Shown here: positions 31,392 through 40,068 of the stretch, piece after piece | Numbering within the stretch: position 1 is the stretch's first letter | Layout of the letters: every line of letters begins with the position of its first letter | Source of the DNA: Kiritimatiellia bacterium | GTDB taxonomy: Bacteria; Verrucomicrobiota; Kiritimatiellia; CAIQIC01; Lenti-01 | DNA length: 56,950 nt | Assembly (NCBI GenBank): GCA_017527155.1 | Contig: JAFXQI010000044.1 | Span: 1-56,950, forward strand | Direction: 5' to 3' | Notes under the pieces: model-generated | Database searches by the model: none | The model's input: only the letters and a program-made list of their open reading frames with translations | What the model was told of the DNA's origin: nothing | Position numbers and translations under genes: made by a program

Positions 31392-32633
31392 TCAGCGTCG
31401 CGGCGGGGGGCCGGGCATGAAGGGGGATCCGCCGCCGGAACGCGGCGCGGTGGCGGCCGCGGAGGCGGCGTCGGCGCGGCCGGTGACGACGGGGTCGCCT
31501 TCGGAGAGGCCCGCGAGGACTTCGGTCCAGGTGCCGTCGGTGATGCCCGCCAGGATCGGGGTACGGCGCAGGGCGCCGGTGGCGGGGTCGAGGACGTACA
31601 CGGTCTTGGGGGTGGCGCCGGCGGGGGGCGCGGGCGGGGCGGAGGGGGAGGCGCCGGGGGCGGGGGGCGCGGGGGGCGCGGCGTCGGCCACGGGTTCGCC
31701 TTCGGCGGGGCGGAAGCGCAGGGCCGCGTTGGGCACGCGCAGGGCGCCGGTGCGCTTGGCCGTCACGACGCTCGCGTTCGCCGTCATCCCGGGGCGCAGC
31801 TTGAGGTCGGCGTTCACGACGTCCACGATCGCGATGTAGTTGACCACGTTCTGCGAGGTCACCGGCTCGTAGCGGACCTGGCTGACCGTGCCCGTGAATT
31901 CGCTGTCGGGATAGGCGTCCACCGTGAAGACCACTTCCTGCCCCTCCGCCACGCCGCCGACGTCCGCTTCCGATATCTCCGCCTCGATGCGCATGTCGCG
32001 CAGGTCCTTCGCGAGCGTGAAGAGGACCGGCGTCGTCATGCTCGCCGCCACCGTCTGGCCCACGTCCACCGAGCGCGAGAGGACCATGCCGTCCATCGGG
32101 GAGTAGACGAGCGTCTTGGCGATGTCCACGTTCGCCTTGTCCAGGCTCGCCGAGCGCTGGCGGAGCGAGGCGCGGGCCTTCGCGAGGGCCGCCTCCGTCT
32201 GGTCGTAGTCGGCGTCAGAAAGGAGGTCCGCGGCGCGCAGCTCGCCCGCGCGGCGGAAGTTCGCCTCCGCCAGCTTGAGGTCGGCGCGGGCGCTCTCCAG
32301 CTCCGCTTCGCACTGCTCGCGGGTGCGGAGGTAGGAGGAGTCGTCCAGGCGCGCGAGCAGCTGGCCGTTGGTCACCGCCGAGTTGTAGTCGGCGAAAAGC
32401 TCCACGATCTTGCCCGACACCTCGGAGCCGACGTCCACCGTCCGCACCGCCCCGAGCGAGCCGTTGGCCGTGACGGTCTGGGCGATCTCGCCGGCGGCGG
32501 CCGCGGCCGTCTTGTACTGGACCTTGCCGCCGCCGAGCGCCGCCCCGCCGCGCCCCGCGTACCACCACCACGCGCCAAACCCCGCCGCGCCGAGCAGCAG
32601 CAGGACCAGTACCGTCTTGGAAAACTTTTTCAT
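31392..32633 (-). CDS. MacA-type periplasmic adaptor (membrane fusion protein)
   Basis: This 413-residue adaptor has an N-terminal signal anchor (about 5-25), a biotinyl-lipoyl half (TVTANGSLGAVRTVDVGSEVSGKIVELF), a helical hairpin (about 95-170) and the second lipoyl half with YSPMDGMVLSRSVDVGQTV. A beta-barrel and membrane-proximal region follow. A Pro/Ala-rich insertion near 330-350 and a Gly/Pro-rich tail are unusual. It should link the inner-membrane MacB to the TolC-family channel. The start at 32633 has GGAGG upstream. Leader element E6 with a 29-codon ORF lies upstream. Confidence 0.9.
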   Translation of the reverse strand: MKKFSKTVLVLLLLGAAGFGAWWWYAGRGGAALGGGKVQYKTAAAAAGEIAQTVTANGSLGAVRTVDVGSEVSGKIVELFADYNSAVTNGQLLARLDDSSYLRTREQCEAELESARADLKLAEANFRRAGELRAADLLSDADYDQTEAALAKARASLRQRSASLDKANVDIAKTLVYSPMDGMVLSRSVDVGQTVAASMTTPVLFTLAKDLRDMRIEAEISEADVGGVAEGQEVVFTVDAYPDSEFTGTVSQVRYEPVTSQNVVNYIAIVDVVNADLKLRPGMTANASVVTAKRTGALRVPNAALRFRPAEGEPVADAAPPAPPAPGASPSAPPAPPAGATPKTVYVLDPATGALRRTPILAGITDGTWTEVLAGLSEGDPVVTGRADAASAAATAPRSGGGSPFMPGPPPRR

Positions 32634-32668
32634 TCAACCTCCGGAAGTCGCCGCGCGGCGGGGAAAGG

Positions 32669-32758
32669 TTACCGGCGGGGCGACGTTTCCCGGACGATAC
32701 CGTTTCGGGGCATCCCGCGCCACCCAAAAACCGGGGGGGAAGAGGGGGATTTTTTCAT
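32669..32758 (-). CDS. 29-residue leader ORF upstream of the MacA-type gene
   Basis: It starts at the ATG of leader element E6, begins MKKSPSSPPVFGW and ends 35 nt before the MacA-type ATG. It is Pro/Arg-rich with no recognisable domain. Confidence 0.3.
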   Translation of the reverse strand: MKKSPSSPPVFGWRGMPRNGIVRETSPRR

Positions 32759-32820
32759 GGGAGGGAGGGTGGAGGAAAAAGGGGGGGAATGTCCGTATTT
32801 TCCGTAATTCCAAAAGTGTT
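32756..32820 (-). promoter_or_regulatory. 65-bp leader element, copy E6
   Basis: ACACTTTTGGAATTACGG, then CGGACA as -35-like hexamer, 17-nt pyrimidine-rich spacer, CCACCC and TCCCTCCC before the ATG at 32758. Confidence 0.65.
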
Positions 32821-32855
32821 GGGGAGCGGGGGCGCGGGATGGGGGCGGGGGCGGG

Positions 32856-33257
32856 TCAGGGGCGGTAGTCGGCCTTGCCGGGGATGACGGCGCGGACGCC
32901 GCCGCGGGGGTGGGGGTGGTCGCCGTCGCGGCGGGGGATGAGATGGGCGTGGCAGTGGAAGACGCTCTGGCCGGCGCAGGCGCCGTCGTTGAGGCCGAAG
33001 TTGAATCCGCGGACGGACGGGTCGGCCGCGAGCAGGTCGGCGGCGAGGCGTTTCGCGAGCCGGTGCAGGGCGGCCCACTCGTCCGGCGCGAGGTCGCGGA
33101 AGGACGCGACGTGGCGGAGGGGGATGAGGAGGGTGTGCCCGGGACTGACGGGAAATCCGTCGCGGAAGGCGATGCAGGGGCCGTCGCGCGCGATGACGCG
33201 GTCCGGGGGCAGCGAACAGAAGGGGCAGGCGGTTTTTTCGTTTTCGGTTGTTGACAT
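32856..33257 (-). CDS. HIT-family hydrolase
   Basis: This 133-residue protein of the histidine-triad family has the motif HCHAHLIPRR with three His in H-x-H-x-H spacing. CPFC near the N-terminus and PGHTLLIPLRHV are typical. It should hydrolyse or transfer nucleoside monophosphate derivatives. The start at 33257 is the first ATG with a conserved N-terminus. The -35 box of the divergent tRNA promoter overlaps the first codons. Confidence 0.9.
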   Translation of the reverse strand: MSTTENEKTACPFCSLPPDRVIARDGPCIAFRDGFPVSPGHTLLIPLRHVASFRDLAPDEWAALHRLAKRLAADLLAADPSVRGFNFGLNDGACAGQSVFHCHAHLIPRRDGDHPHPRGGVRAVIPGKADYRP

Positions 33258-33279
33258 GGCGGGGATTGTGCCCTATAAC
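33251..33279 (+). promoter_or_regulatory. Promoter of tRNA-Phe
   Basis: -35 TTGACA (33251-33256), 17-bp spacer, -10 TATAAC (33274-33279), 17 bp to the tRNA 5' end. It overlaps the start codon of the opposite HIT gene. Confidence 0.75.
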
Positions 33280-33296
33280 ACCGGGAAATTGCAAGT

Positions 33297-33372
<76 letters not shown>

Positions 33373-33407
33373 TTTTTTTGTCCGCCGGGGTCGGGGCGGA
33401 CGGGGCG

Positions 33408-35507
33408 TCAGCGGAGGACGGGGATGGAATGGGTGGGGCCGATGAGGATGAGGGAGTCGTCGGGGGTGATGACGGTGTCGGCGGTGGGGAGGATCGTTTC
33501 CATGCCGCCGCCCGGGTTCAGGCGCTTGATCAGCAGGACGTGCAGGCCCAGGGTTCGCGGGAGGGCGGCATCGCCGAGCGTCTTGCCGTCGTAGGCGGGC
33601 GGCGGGTTCCATTCGGCCAGGGCGACGCCGGGCGCGATCTCGACGGTGCTCTCCGAAAGGGCGGCGAGGGAACCGGTGAGGGCGGAGGTGGCGTCGGCCT
33701 TGAGGATTTCGTCCTGGTAGGCGTCGAGGACGGTGTTGCGGGAGAGGGCGCCGACGAGCCGCCGGTCGGTCTCGGAGCGGATGACGGGCAGTTCGTCGAG
33801 GCCGCACGTGGAGAACTTGGCGATGGAGGAGGAGAGGGTGTCGTCGGGGCAGACGGTCGGGATTTCGCGGCGCATGACGTCCTCGGCCAGCAGCACGCGC
33901 AGCATGGCGGGCGTGCTCAGCAGGATGCGGCGGGCGTCGGCGAGGGGGATGGCGCCGACGAGGGTGTCGGCGGCGTTGACGACGTAGAACTGGTCGGCCG
34001 GCGAGGCGAGCATCCGGTCCATGAGGCCGGAGGCGGGGGCGTCGGGGCGGATGGTTTCGAGGGCGGGGACCATGTGGTCGCGCACGCGCCGGTTGCGGAG
34101 CAGGTCGGGGGTGCTGCCGTGCAGCAGGGGGAGGCCGTCGCGGAAGAGCTTGAGGGTGTAGATGGAGCGGTTGCGGGCGAGCTTCATGACGAGGCCCGTC
34201 GAGAGGATCGCGGTGAGCATGACGGGGAGGATGATGGCGTAGTTGTTGGTGATCTCGAAGACCATCAGGATGGCGGTGATCGGCGCGAGCATGGAGCCGG
34301 CGACGAGGCCGCCCATGCCGGCGAGGGCGTAGGCGGCGGTCCCGCCGTAGCGGGCGCCGAGCCACGGCTCCGCGAGCAGGCCGATGCCGGCACCGAGGAG
34401 CGCGCCCATCGTGAGGGCCGGGGAGAAGACGCCGCCGCTGCCGCCGCTGCCGAGGGTGGTGGTGGTGGCGACCATCTTCGCGAGCAGCAGCACGCCGAGG
34501 AGGACGAAGGGCGCGATGCCCGTGCCGTCGCCGAGCGACCAGGTGAAGGCTTCGTTGGCGAGCGCGTGCCCGTTGCCGAGGATGCGCGGCAGGGCGAGGG
34601 CCATCGCGCCGACCAGCAGGCCGCCCGCGGCGGGGCGCACGAGGCCGGGCAGGCGGGTGCGCTCGAAGAGGCGCTGCACGCGGTCGTTGAGGTAGATGTA
34701 GAGGAGGGAAACCGCGCCGCAGGCCACGCCCAGCAGCGCGTAGGCGACCAGTTCCCGCGCGCCCGCGAACCCGCACTCCGGCGGGGCGAACACCGGCGCG
34801 GAGCCGCGCCAGGCGCGCATCGTCACGGTCGCCAGCACCGACGAAATCACGATGGGGCTGAACTGCGCGAGCCCGAATTCGCCGAGGACCACCTCGCCCG
34901 CGAACAGGGCGCCCGCGATGGGGGCGTTGAAGGTGGCTGCGATGCCGGCGGCCGCGCCGCATCCCACGAGGGTACGCAGGCAGCGGCGGCTCATGCCGAT
35001 GGCCTGGCCCAGGCGGGAGCCGATGGCGGCGCCGATCTGGATGATCGGCCCTTCCTGACCGGCGCTGCCGCCGGTGCCGATGGTCAGCGCCGAGGCGACC
35101 GTCTTGGCGACCGCGACGCGCCCGCGGATGCGTCCGCCGTTGACCGCGACCGCCTTGATGACTTCCGGCACGCCGTGGCCCTTGGCCTCCGAGACGAGGA
35201 AGGTGGTGATGGCGCCGACGGCCAGTCCGCCGGCGGCGGGGATGAGGAGGAGTTTCCAGGGCGGCATCGCGAGGAGGACGCCGAGGGTGGGGGAGTCCAT
35301 GCCCCACATGGTGCGCGCGACCGCGCGGATCGCCAGGTCGAACGCGATGGCGCTCGCGCCGCCGAGCACCCCGACCACGGCGGCGACGCCCAGCAGGAAG
35401 ACGTATTCGCCGTTGCGCGCGCGGTAGACCCAGCGCTTCGCGAGGCGGTGCGCCCAGCGCGCGGCGTCGCGCCAGCGGGAAGACCGGTTCGGGGCGCCCG
35501 CACTCAC
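33408..35507 (-). CDS. CLC-type chloride channel/transporter with CBS and RCK_C-like domains
   Basis: This 699-residue protein has the CLC fold in its first about 430 residues, with GTGGSAGQEGPIIQ (gating Glu152) and GSGGSGGVFSPAL. Two CBS domains follow (about 445-570), and the C-terminal about 80 residues (LPRTLGLHVLLIKRLNP... DSLILIGP) resemble TrkA-C/RCK_C. It should move chloride or protons across the membrane under nucleotide-linked control. It starts with GTG, whose bases overlap the stop of the prenyl synthase as GTGA. The start is therefore fixed by the overlap and by the family N-terminus. Confidence 0.92.
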   Translation of the reverse strand: MSAGAPNRSSRWRDAARWAHRLAKRWVYRARNGEYVFLLGVAAVVGVLGGASAIAFDLAIRAVARTMWGMDSPTLGVLLAMPPWKLLLIPAAGGLAVGAITTFLVSEAKGHGVPEVIKAVAVNGGRIRGRVAVAKTVASALTIGTGGSAGQEGPIIQIGAAIGSRLGQAIGMSRRCLRTLVGCGAAAGIAATFNAPIAGALFAGEVVLGEFGLAQFSPIVISSVLATVTMRAWRGSAPVFAPPECGFAGARELVAYALLGVACGAVSLLYIYLNDRVQRLFERTRLPGLVRPAAGGLLVGAMALALPRILGNGHALANEAFTWSLGDGTGIAPFVLLGVLLLAKMVATTTTLGSGGSGGVFSPALTMGALLGAGIGLLAEPWLGARYGGTAAYALAGMGGLVAGSMLAPITAILMVFEITNNYAIILPVMLTAILSTGLVMKLARNRSIYTLKLFRDGLPLLHGSTPDLLRNRRVRDHMVPALETIRPDAPASGLMDRMLASPADQFYVVNAADTLVGAIPLADARRILLSTPAMLRVLLAEDVMRREIPTVCPDDTLSSSIAKFSTCGLDELPVIRSETDRRLVGALSRNTVLDAYQDEILKADATSALTGSLAALSESTVEIAPGVALAEWNPPPAYDGKTLGDAALPRTLGLHVLLIKRLNPGGGMETILPTADTVITPDDSLILIGPTHSIPVLR

Positions 35508-36397
35508 GACCGCCGCTCCGCCACGTAGCGGGCCAGGGCCGCGAGACGGCCGCGCGCCGCGCCGTCCGGCAGCGGGCCGAGCGCCGCGATGGCGTCCGCC
35601 GTGCGCGCCGCGAGGCGTTCCCGCGCGCCGCCGGGGCCGTAGACCGAGACCGCGGTCAGCTTGCCTTGCGCGGCATCCTTGCCGGCGGTCTTGCCGAGCG
35701 CGGCCGCGTCGGACGTGGCGTCGAGCAGGTCGTCCGCGATCTGGAACGCCTCGCCCAGCGCACCGGCGTAGGCCGTCGCCGCGGCCAGCGCCGCCGCGCC
35801 GCCGCGGGCCGCGAGCACCCCCATCCGGCAGGCGCAGGCGATGAGGTCCCCCGTCTTGTGGCGCTGGATGTAGAGCAGGCGCTCCGCGTCCGGCGGGAGG
35901 CCTCCGGAAAGCATGTCCTCGACCTGGCCGCCGACCACCGCCCCCGGTCCGGCGGCCGCCGCCAGCTCCGCCACGCAGGCGAGGGCGACCTCCGGCGGCG
36001 CGGGCATCGCGGACAGGAGCCGGAACGCGAGCGCCTGGAGCGCATCGCCGGCGAGAAGGGCGACGGCTTCGCCGTAGACCTTGTGGCAGGTGGGGACGCC
36101 GCGGCGCAGGTCGTCGTCGTCCATGCAGGGGAGATCGTCGTGGATGAGGGTGTAGGTGTGGAGGCACTCGATGGCCGCCGCGGGGTGCTCGGCGGCGGTG
36201 CGGTCCGCGCCGCACGCCCCGGCCCACATCGCGCAGAGGGCGGGACGGATCCGCTTGCCGCCCGCGAACAGGCTGTGGCGCATCGCGGCGTGGAGGGGCG
36301 CCGGGCGCGCCGCGGCGGGCGGCACGAGCCGGTCGAGCGCCGCCTCCGTCCAGGTTGCCAGGTCCTTCAGGTCGCGTTTGAGTTCTTCCGCATTCAT
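35504..36397 (-). CDS. Short-chain polyprenyl (farnesyl/geranylgeranyl) diphosphate synthase
   Basis: This 297-residue enzyme has both aspartate-rich motifs: DDLPCMDDDD (first) and DDLLDAT (second), plus KTGDLI. It should build C15-C20 isoprenoid diphosphates for quinones and the lipid carrier. The chain length is not certain. The ATG at 36397 is 7 nt after a TTGCAC-16-TAGGCT promoter. The CLC gene overlaps its stop. Confidence 0.92.
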   Translation of the reverse strand: MNAEELKRDLKDLATWTEAALDRLVPPAAARPAPLHAAMRHSLFAGGKRIRPALCAMWAGACGADRTAAEHPAAAIECLHTYTLIHDDLPCMDDDDLRRGVPTCHKVYGEAVALLAGDALQALAFRLLSAMPAPPEVALACVAELAAAAGPGAVVGGQVEDMLSGGLPPDAERLLYIQRHKTGDLIACACRMGVLAARGGAAALAAATAYAGALGEAFQIADDLLDATSDAAALGKTAGKDAAQGKLTAVSVYGPGGARERLAARTADAIAALGPLPDGAARGRLAALARYVAERRS

Positions 36398-36404
36398 GTC
36401 CCAC

Positions 36405-36432
36405 AGCCTAGACCAATCCCGGGCTGGTGCAA
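36405..36432 (-). promoter_or_regulatory. Promoter of the prenyl synthase (leaderless type)
   Basis: -35 TTGCAC (36427-36432), 16-bp spacer, -10 TAGGCT (36405-36410), 7 nt to the ATG. Confidence 0.5.
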
Positions 36433-36496
36433 TCCCATTCTTCGCCGCGGGCGGGGGAGCGCCCTCCGCTCCTCCGCACCGGCGGACGCACGGTGC

Positions 36497-36525
36497 TTGC
36501 GGCGCGGGGGAAAACGCGCTACCCT
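36497..36525 (+). promoter_or_regulatory. gltX promoter
   Basis: -35 TTGCGG (36497-36502), 17-bp spacer, -10 TACCCT (36520-36525). A 30-nt leader with AAAGGA precedes the ATG. Confidence 0.45.
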
Positions 36526-36555
36526 GCGCGGTCCATCGAGAAAGGAACCAACGTC

Positions 36556-37875
36556 ATGAGCACCCCCATCCGCACCCGTTTCGCGCCGAGCCCGACCGGC
36601 AACGTCCACATCGGCAACATCCGCGCCGCCATCTACAACTGGCTCTTCGCCCGCCACGAGGGCGGCGAGTTCCTCCTGCGCATCGAGGACACCGACCTCG
36701 AACGCTCCACGCCGCAGGCCGTCCGGACCGTCCTCGACTCCATGGACTGGCTCGGGCTCGACCACGACGGCGAGGTCCTCTACCAGAGCACGCAGCGCGA
36801 GAAGCACCTCGAAATCGCCGAGCGCCTCCTCTCCACCGGCCACGCCTACAAGCAGGACAAGGGCGGCACCGGCAAGGGCGAGTGCATCGTCTTCAGGATG
36901 CCGGGGAAGGACATCACCTACCACGACGAAGTCAAGGGCGACCTCACCAAGAAGGCCGAGGACCTCAAGGATTTCGTCATCGTCCGCTCCGACGGCTCGC
37001 CCGTCTTCCACCTCGGCAACGTCGTCGACGACATCACGATGGGCGTCACGCACGTCATCCGCGGCGACGACCACGTGGAGAACACGTTCAAGCACATCGC
37101 GATGTACGAGGCGATCGGCGCGCCGGTCCCGAAGTTCGCCCACCTGCCCATGATCGTCAACGCCCAGGGCAAGCCCTACTCCAAGCGCGACGGCGACGCC
37201 TACGTCGGCGAGTTCCGCGAAAAGGGCTTCCTCCCGTCCGCCCTCTTCAACTCCCTCGCCCTCCTCGGATGGTCCCCCGGCGACGACCGCGAAGTCATGA
37301 CGCGCGACGAGCTCGTCGCCGCCTTCACGCTCGACCGCGTCCGCTCCGCCCCCAGCCAGCTCGACATGACCAAGCTCCTCTGGATGAACGGCCAGCACCT
37401 CAAGGCGCTCTCCCCCGAAGACCGCGCCGCCGGCTGCCGCGAAGCCATGCAACGCCAGGGCCTCTGGAACGACGCCATCGATCCCGCCTACTTCCGCGCC
37501 GTCATCGACTGCATGGGCGAGCGAATCCGGCTCTTCACCGACCTCGGCGACAACGCCGCGTTCTTCTTCACCGAAGACTACCCCTACGACGAGAAGTCCG
37601 TCCGCAAGCGCCTCCAGAAGGAGGGCGCCCTGGACATCCTCCGCGAAGAGCTCGCGCTGCTGGAAGCTCTCCCGGACTTCACGGCGGCCGCCTCCGACGC
37701 CGCCCTCCACGCCTTCGCGGAAAAGACCGGCCGCGGCATGGGCGATCTCGTCCACCCGCTGCGCGTCGCCGTCTCCGGCACCGGCGTCGGCCCCGGCCTC
37801 TTCGAGATGCTCGAAGTCATGGGCCGGGACCGTGTTCTGTCGCGGATCCGGAAGACGCTGGAACGCTTCGGTTGA
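36556..37875 (+). CDS. gltX: Glutamyl-tRNA synthetase
   Basis: This 439-residue class I synthetase has RFAPSPTGNVHIGNIRAA (HIGH-type motif) and YSKRDGDA as the KMSKS equivalent. LRIEDTDLERST is the glutamate-binding segment. It is a little shorter than the typical about 470 residues, mainly in the C-terminal anticodon-binding part. It charges tRNA-Glu and may also charge tRNA-Gln, which the sequence does not settle. The start at 36556 has AAAGGA. It is convergent with the MATE gene. Confidence 0.93.
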   Translation: MSTPIRTRFAPSPTGNVHIGNIRAAIYNWLFARHEGGEFLLRIEDTDLERSTPQAVRTVLDSMDWLGLDHDGEVLYQSTQREKHLEIAERLLSTGHAYKQDKGGTGKGECIVFRMPGKDITYHDEVKGDLTKKAEDLKDFVIVRSDGSPVFHLGNVVDDITMGVTHVIRGDDHVENTFKHIAMYEAIGAPVPKFAHLPMIVNAQGKPYSKRDGDAYVGEFREKGFLPSALFNSLALLGWSPGDDREVMTRDELVAAFTLDRVRSAPSQLDMTKLLWMNGQHLKALSPEDRAAGCREAMQRQGLWNDAIDPAYFRAVIDCMGERIRLFTDLGDNAAFFFTEDYPYDEKSVRKRLQKEGALDILREELALLEALPDFTAAASDAALHAFAEKTGRGMGDLVHPLRVAVSGTGVGPGLFEMLEVMGRDRVLSRIRKTLERFG

Positions 37876-37900
37876 TCGCCCCTCCCCGTCCCGCGGATGC

Positions 37901-37917
37901 CGCCGCCCCGGGCGGCG
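37901..37917. terminator. Short GC hairpin between convergent gltX and MATE genes
   Basis: CGCCGCC (37901-37907) pairs with GGCGGCG (37911-37917) with a 3-nt loop. There is no good T tract, so termination is only probable. Confidence 0.4.
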
Positions 37918-39288
37918 TCACGCGAGGGAGCGGGTCAGGCGGTGGGTGAGGTACCAGCCGGTGGCGCCGGCGAGGAGATCGGCCGCCACGCGGGCCAGGA
38001 AGAGTCCGGGCAACCACCGGAACGCCATCGCGAGCAGCGAGAAGGGAATCAGCAGCCCCACGATGCGGAAGGCGTTGAACCAGGCGGCGGCCGCGGGTTT
38101 CGCGCAGCCGGTGAAGAACATCCCGGTGTAGCGGTGGATCTCGATGAACGCGAATCCCCACGGGATGATGCGCAGGCCGAGGACCATCAGCCGCTCGACT
38201 TCGGGGTCACTCGAAAAGGCGCGCGCGAGGACGGGGGCCGCGAAGGCGTAGAGGACGGACATGGTCCCGAGGAACAGCAGGGCGAAGCGCATCGCGAAAC
38301 GGCGGCACTGGTGGATGCGGTCGTAGCGGCGGGCGCCGTAGTTCTGGCTCACCATCGGGGAGAGCGAGATGCCCAGCGCCATCGGGAAGACGAACGCGAT
38401 GCCCTCAAGCCGCCCGATGGCGGCGGTGGCCGCGACCGCGATGTCGCCGAACGCCGCCGTCACGCGCGTGAGGACCGCCTGCCCGGCCGGCATCAGCATC
38501 ATGCCGAGGATGGACGGGATCGCGTAGCGGGAGATCGTGCGCCAGGCGGAGAGGAGGGGGCGCAGGGTCAGGCCGCGGAAGGCCAGCATCCGGTGGCGGC
38601 GGTGGAGGAGCCATAGGACGAACACCATCCCGACACCCTGCGCGAGGACGGTGGCGAGAGCGGCGCCGCGGATGCCCATCGCGGGGACGGTCCAGGGGGT
38701 GCCGGGAATCGCCGCGCCGAAGATGAGCAGGGCGTCGAGGGGGATGTTCAGCGCCATGCCGAGGATCATCGCGGCACTGGCCATGCGGGCGTCGCCGACC
38801 GTGATCAGCAGGTCGTTGCCCATCATGGAGAGGGCGGCGGTGAGGATGCCGGCGTACCAGATGTCCATGTAGCCGAGGGCCAGTGACAAGGCTTCGCCAG
38901 TGGCCCCGAACAGGTGCAGCACGGGGCGGCCGGCGCGGATGCCGAGAAACATGAGCGCGATGCCGAGGATGACGTTGAGGACGATGCCCGCGGCGACGAG
39001 CCGGCGGGCGCGGGGGGCGTCGCCGGCGCCGATGGCGTGGGCGGTCGTGATCATCAGGCCGCCCGTGAAGCCGCGCAGGAGGCAGCCGACGAGCATGACG
39101 AGCGGCTGGGTGTAGCCCATCGCGGCGAGCGGTTCGGCGCCGGGGAGGCGGCCGATGAACCAGGCGTCGGCCAGGTGGTAGCCGTGGATGGCGAGCGAGC
39201 CGGCCAGCATCGCGAAGCCGGTGCGGATCATCGTGCGGCCGATGGGGCCTTGGGTGTAGGTGGCAGCTTGGGGGGCGGTTTCGGGCAT
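37918..39288 (-). CDS. MATE-family efflux transporter
   Basis: This 456-residue protein has about twelve membrane helices in two MATE halves. The first begins GFAMLAGSLAIHGYHLADAWFIGRL, and the second shows MALGISLSPMVSQNYGA and FFTGCAKP. It should export drugs or toxic compounds by Na+ or H+ exchange. The ATG at 39288 is 7 nt after TTGCCA-17-CATCCT. Use of the ATG of leader element E7 at 39354 would add 22 residues (MKMPPRRRIGLPT...), an unconserved Pro/Arg extension. Confidence 0.88.
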   Translation of the reverse strand: MPETAPQAATYTQGPIGRTMIRTGFAMLAGSLAIHGYHLADAWFIGRLPGAEPLAAMGYTQPLVMLVGCLLRGFTGGLMITTAHAIGAGDAPRARRLVAAGIVLNVILGIALMFLGIRAGRPVLHLFGATGEALSLALGYMDIWYAGILTAALSMMGNDLLITVGDARMASAAMILGMALNIPLDALLIFGAAIPGTPWTVPAMGIRGAALATVLAQGVGMVFVLWLLHRRHRMLAFRGLTLRPLLSAWRTISRYAIPSILGMMLMPAGQAVLTRVTAAFGDIAVAATAAIGRLEGIAFVFPMALGISLSPMVSQNYGARRYDRIHQCRRFAMRFALLFLGTMSVLYAFAAPVLARAFSSDPEVERLMVLGLRIIPWGFAFIEIHRYTGMFFTGCAKPAAAAWFNAFRIVGLLIPFSLLAMAFRWLPGLFLARVAADLLAGATGWYLTHRLTRSLA

Positions 39289-39295
39289 GGGGGAA

Positions 39296-39324
39296 AGGAT
39301 GGCGCGCGAAGGCGGGGTTGGCAA
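39296..39324 (-). promoter_or_regulatory. Proximal promoter of the MATE gene (leaderless type)
   Basis: -35 TTGCCA (39319-39324), 17-bp spacer, -10 CATCCT (39296-39301), 7 nt to the ATG at 39288. Confidence 0.5.
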
Positions 39325-39351
39325 TCCAATTCGCCGGCGGGGGGGCATTTT

Positions 39352-39414
39352 CATGGCGCGGGGAAGGGGGGGAATAGGCGAAAACGTCAATGTTTTTCCT
39401 GAAAGAAAATGTGG
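39352..39414 (-). promoter_or_regulatory. 65-bp leader element, copy E7
   Basis: CCACATTTTCTTTCAGG, AAAAACA, TTGACG (-35-like), 17-bp spacer, CCTTCC, 7 nt, ATG 39354. The upstream part is almost the same as copy E8 upstream of paralogue 3. Confidence 0.75.
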
Positions 39415-39453
39415 GGTTGGAAACGGGGCCGCGGCGGGCGGACAGGAGGGAAA

Positions 39454-40068
39454 TCAAGGGGCCGCGAAGGCGTCGGGGGGGAGCGCGGCGTAGTCGGCGG
39501 GGGTGTTGGCGTTGCGGAGGAGGGCGGGATCGTCGAGGTCGAGGGAGGAGGCGAGGGGGGCGACCCAGTCGTCGATGCGGGCGTCGGGGGGGAGGGCGGC
39601 GAGGGCGGGGGCGAGGAGGCGGGGAATCCAGAGGAGGTTGCCTTTCTGTCCGCGGTGGAGGGGACGCCAGGGGACGCCGGGGTTCCAGCGGGCGGTGGCG
39701 AGGAGGGTTTGGAGGGTTTCGAGGCGGATGCCGATGGCGTCGACGGGCAGGAAGAGCCAGCCGGCGGCGTCGGGGCAGGCGGCGGCGGCGGCCTGCAGGG
39801 AGGTGGCGCGGCCTTCGGCCCAGCGGGGGTTTTCGATGGCGGGGATGGTGGGGGGGAGGGCGGCGCGGACGGCGTCGGCGGCGGAGCCGATGACGACGGC
39901 GGCGGGGGCGCATCCGGCGGCGCGGAGGCGGGCGGCCTGGTGGGCGGCGAGGGGAAGGCCGCTGGGGGTCGGGAGAAGGGCCTTTGGCGTGCCCATGCGG
40001 CGGGAGGCGCCGGCGGCGAGGACGATGCCGGCGGGGCGGAAGGAGGGAGAGGGGACCGGGGCGCTCAC
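39454..40068 (-). CDS. MobA/MocA-like nucleotidyltransferase
   Basis: This 204-residue protein carries the molybdenum-cofactor nucleotidyltransferase signature LAAGASRRMGTPKALLP with FLPVDAIGIR and a C-terminal region. It most resembles MocA-type CTP:molybdopterin cytidylyltransferases, which serve xanthine-dehydrogenase-family enzymes, and so may be linked to the FeS/FAD subunits at 17.8-19.2 kb. MobA or other sugar nucleotidyltransferases are alternatives. It starts with GTG overlapping the glgA stop as GTGA. Its position after glycogen synthase is unusual. Confidence 0.75.
   Translation of the reverse strand: MSAPVPSPSFRPAGIVLAAGASRRMGTPKALLPTPSGLPLAAHQAARLRAAGCAPAAVVIGSAADAVRAALPPTIPAIENPRWAEGRATSLQAAAAACPDAAGWLFLPVDAIGIRLETLQTLLATARWNPGVPWRPLHRGQKGNLLWIPRLLAPALAALPPDARIDDWVAPLASSLDLDDPALLRNANTPADYAALPPDAFAAP

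Noticed and set aside
33380-33401. Hairpin GTCCGCC...GGCGGAC after the tRNA as terminator of the CLC gene
   Set aside because: The T tract is on the wrong side for the CLC strand. It could only help end the tRNA transcript, which already has a T run.
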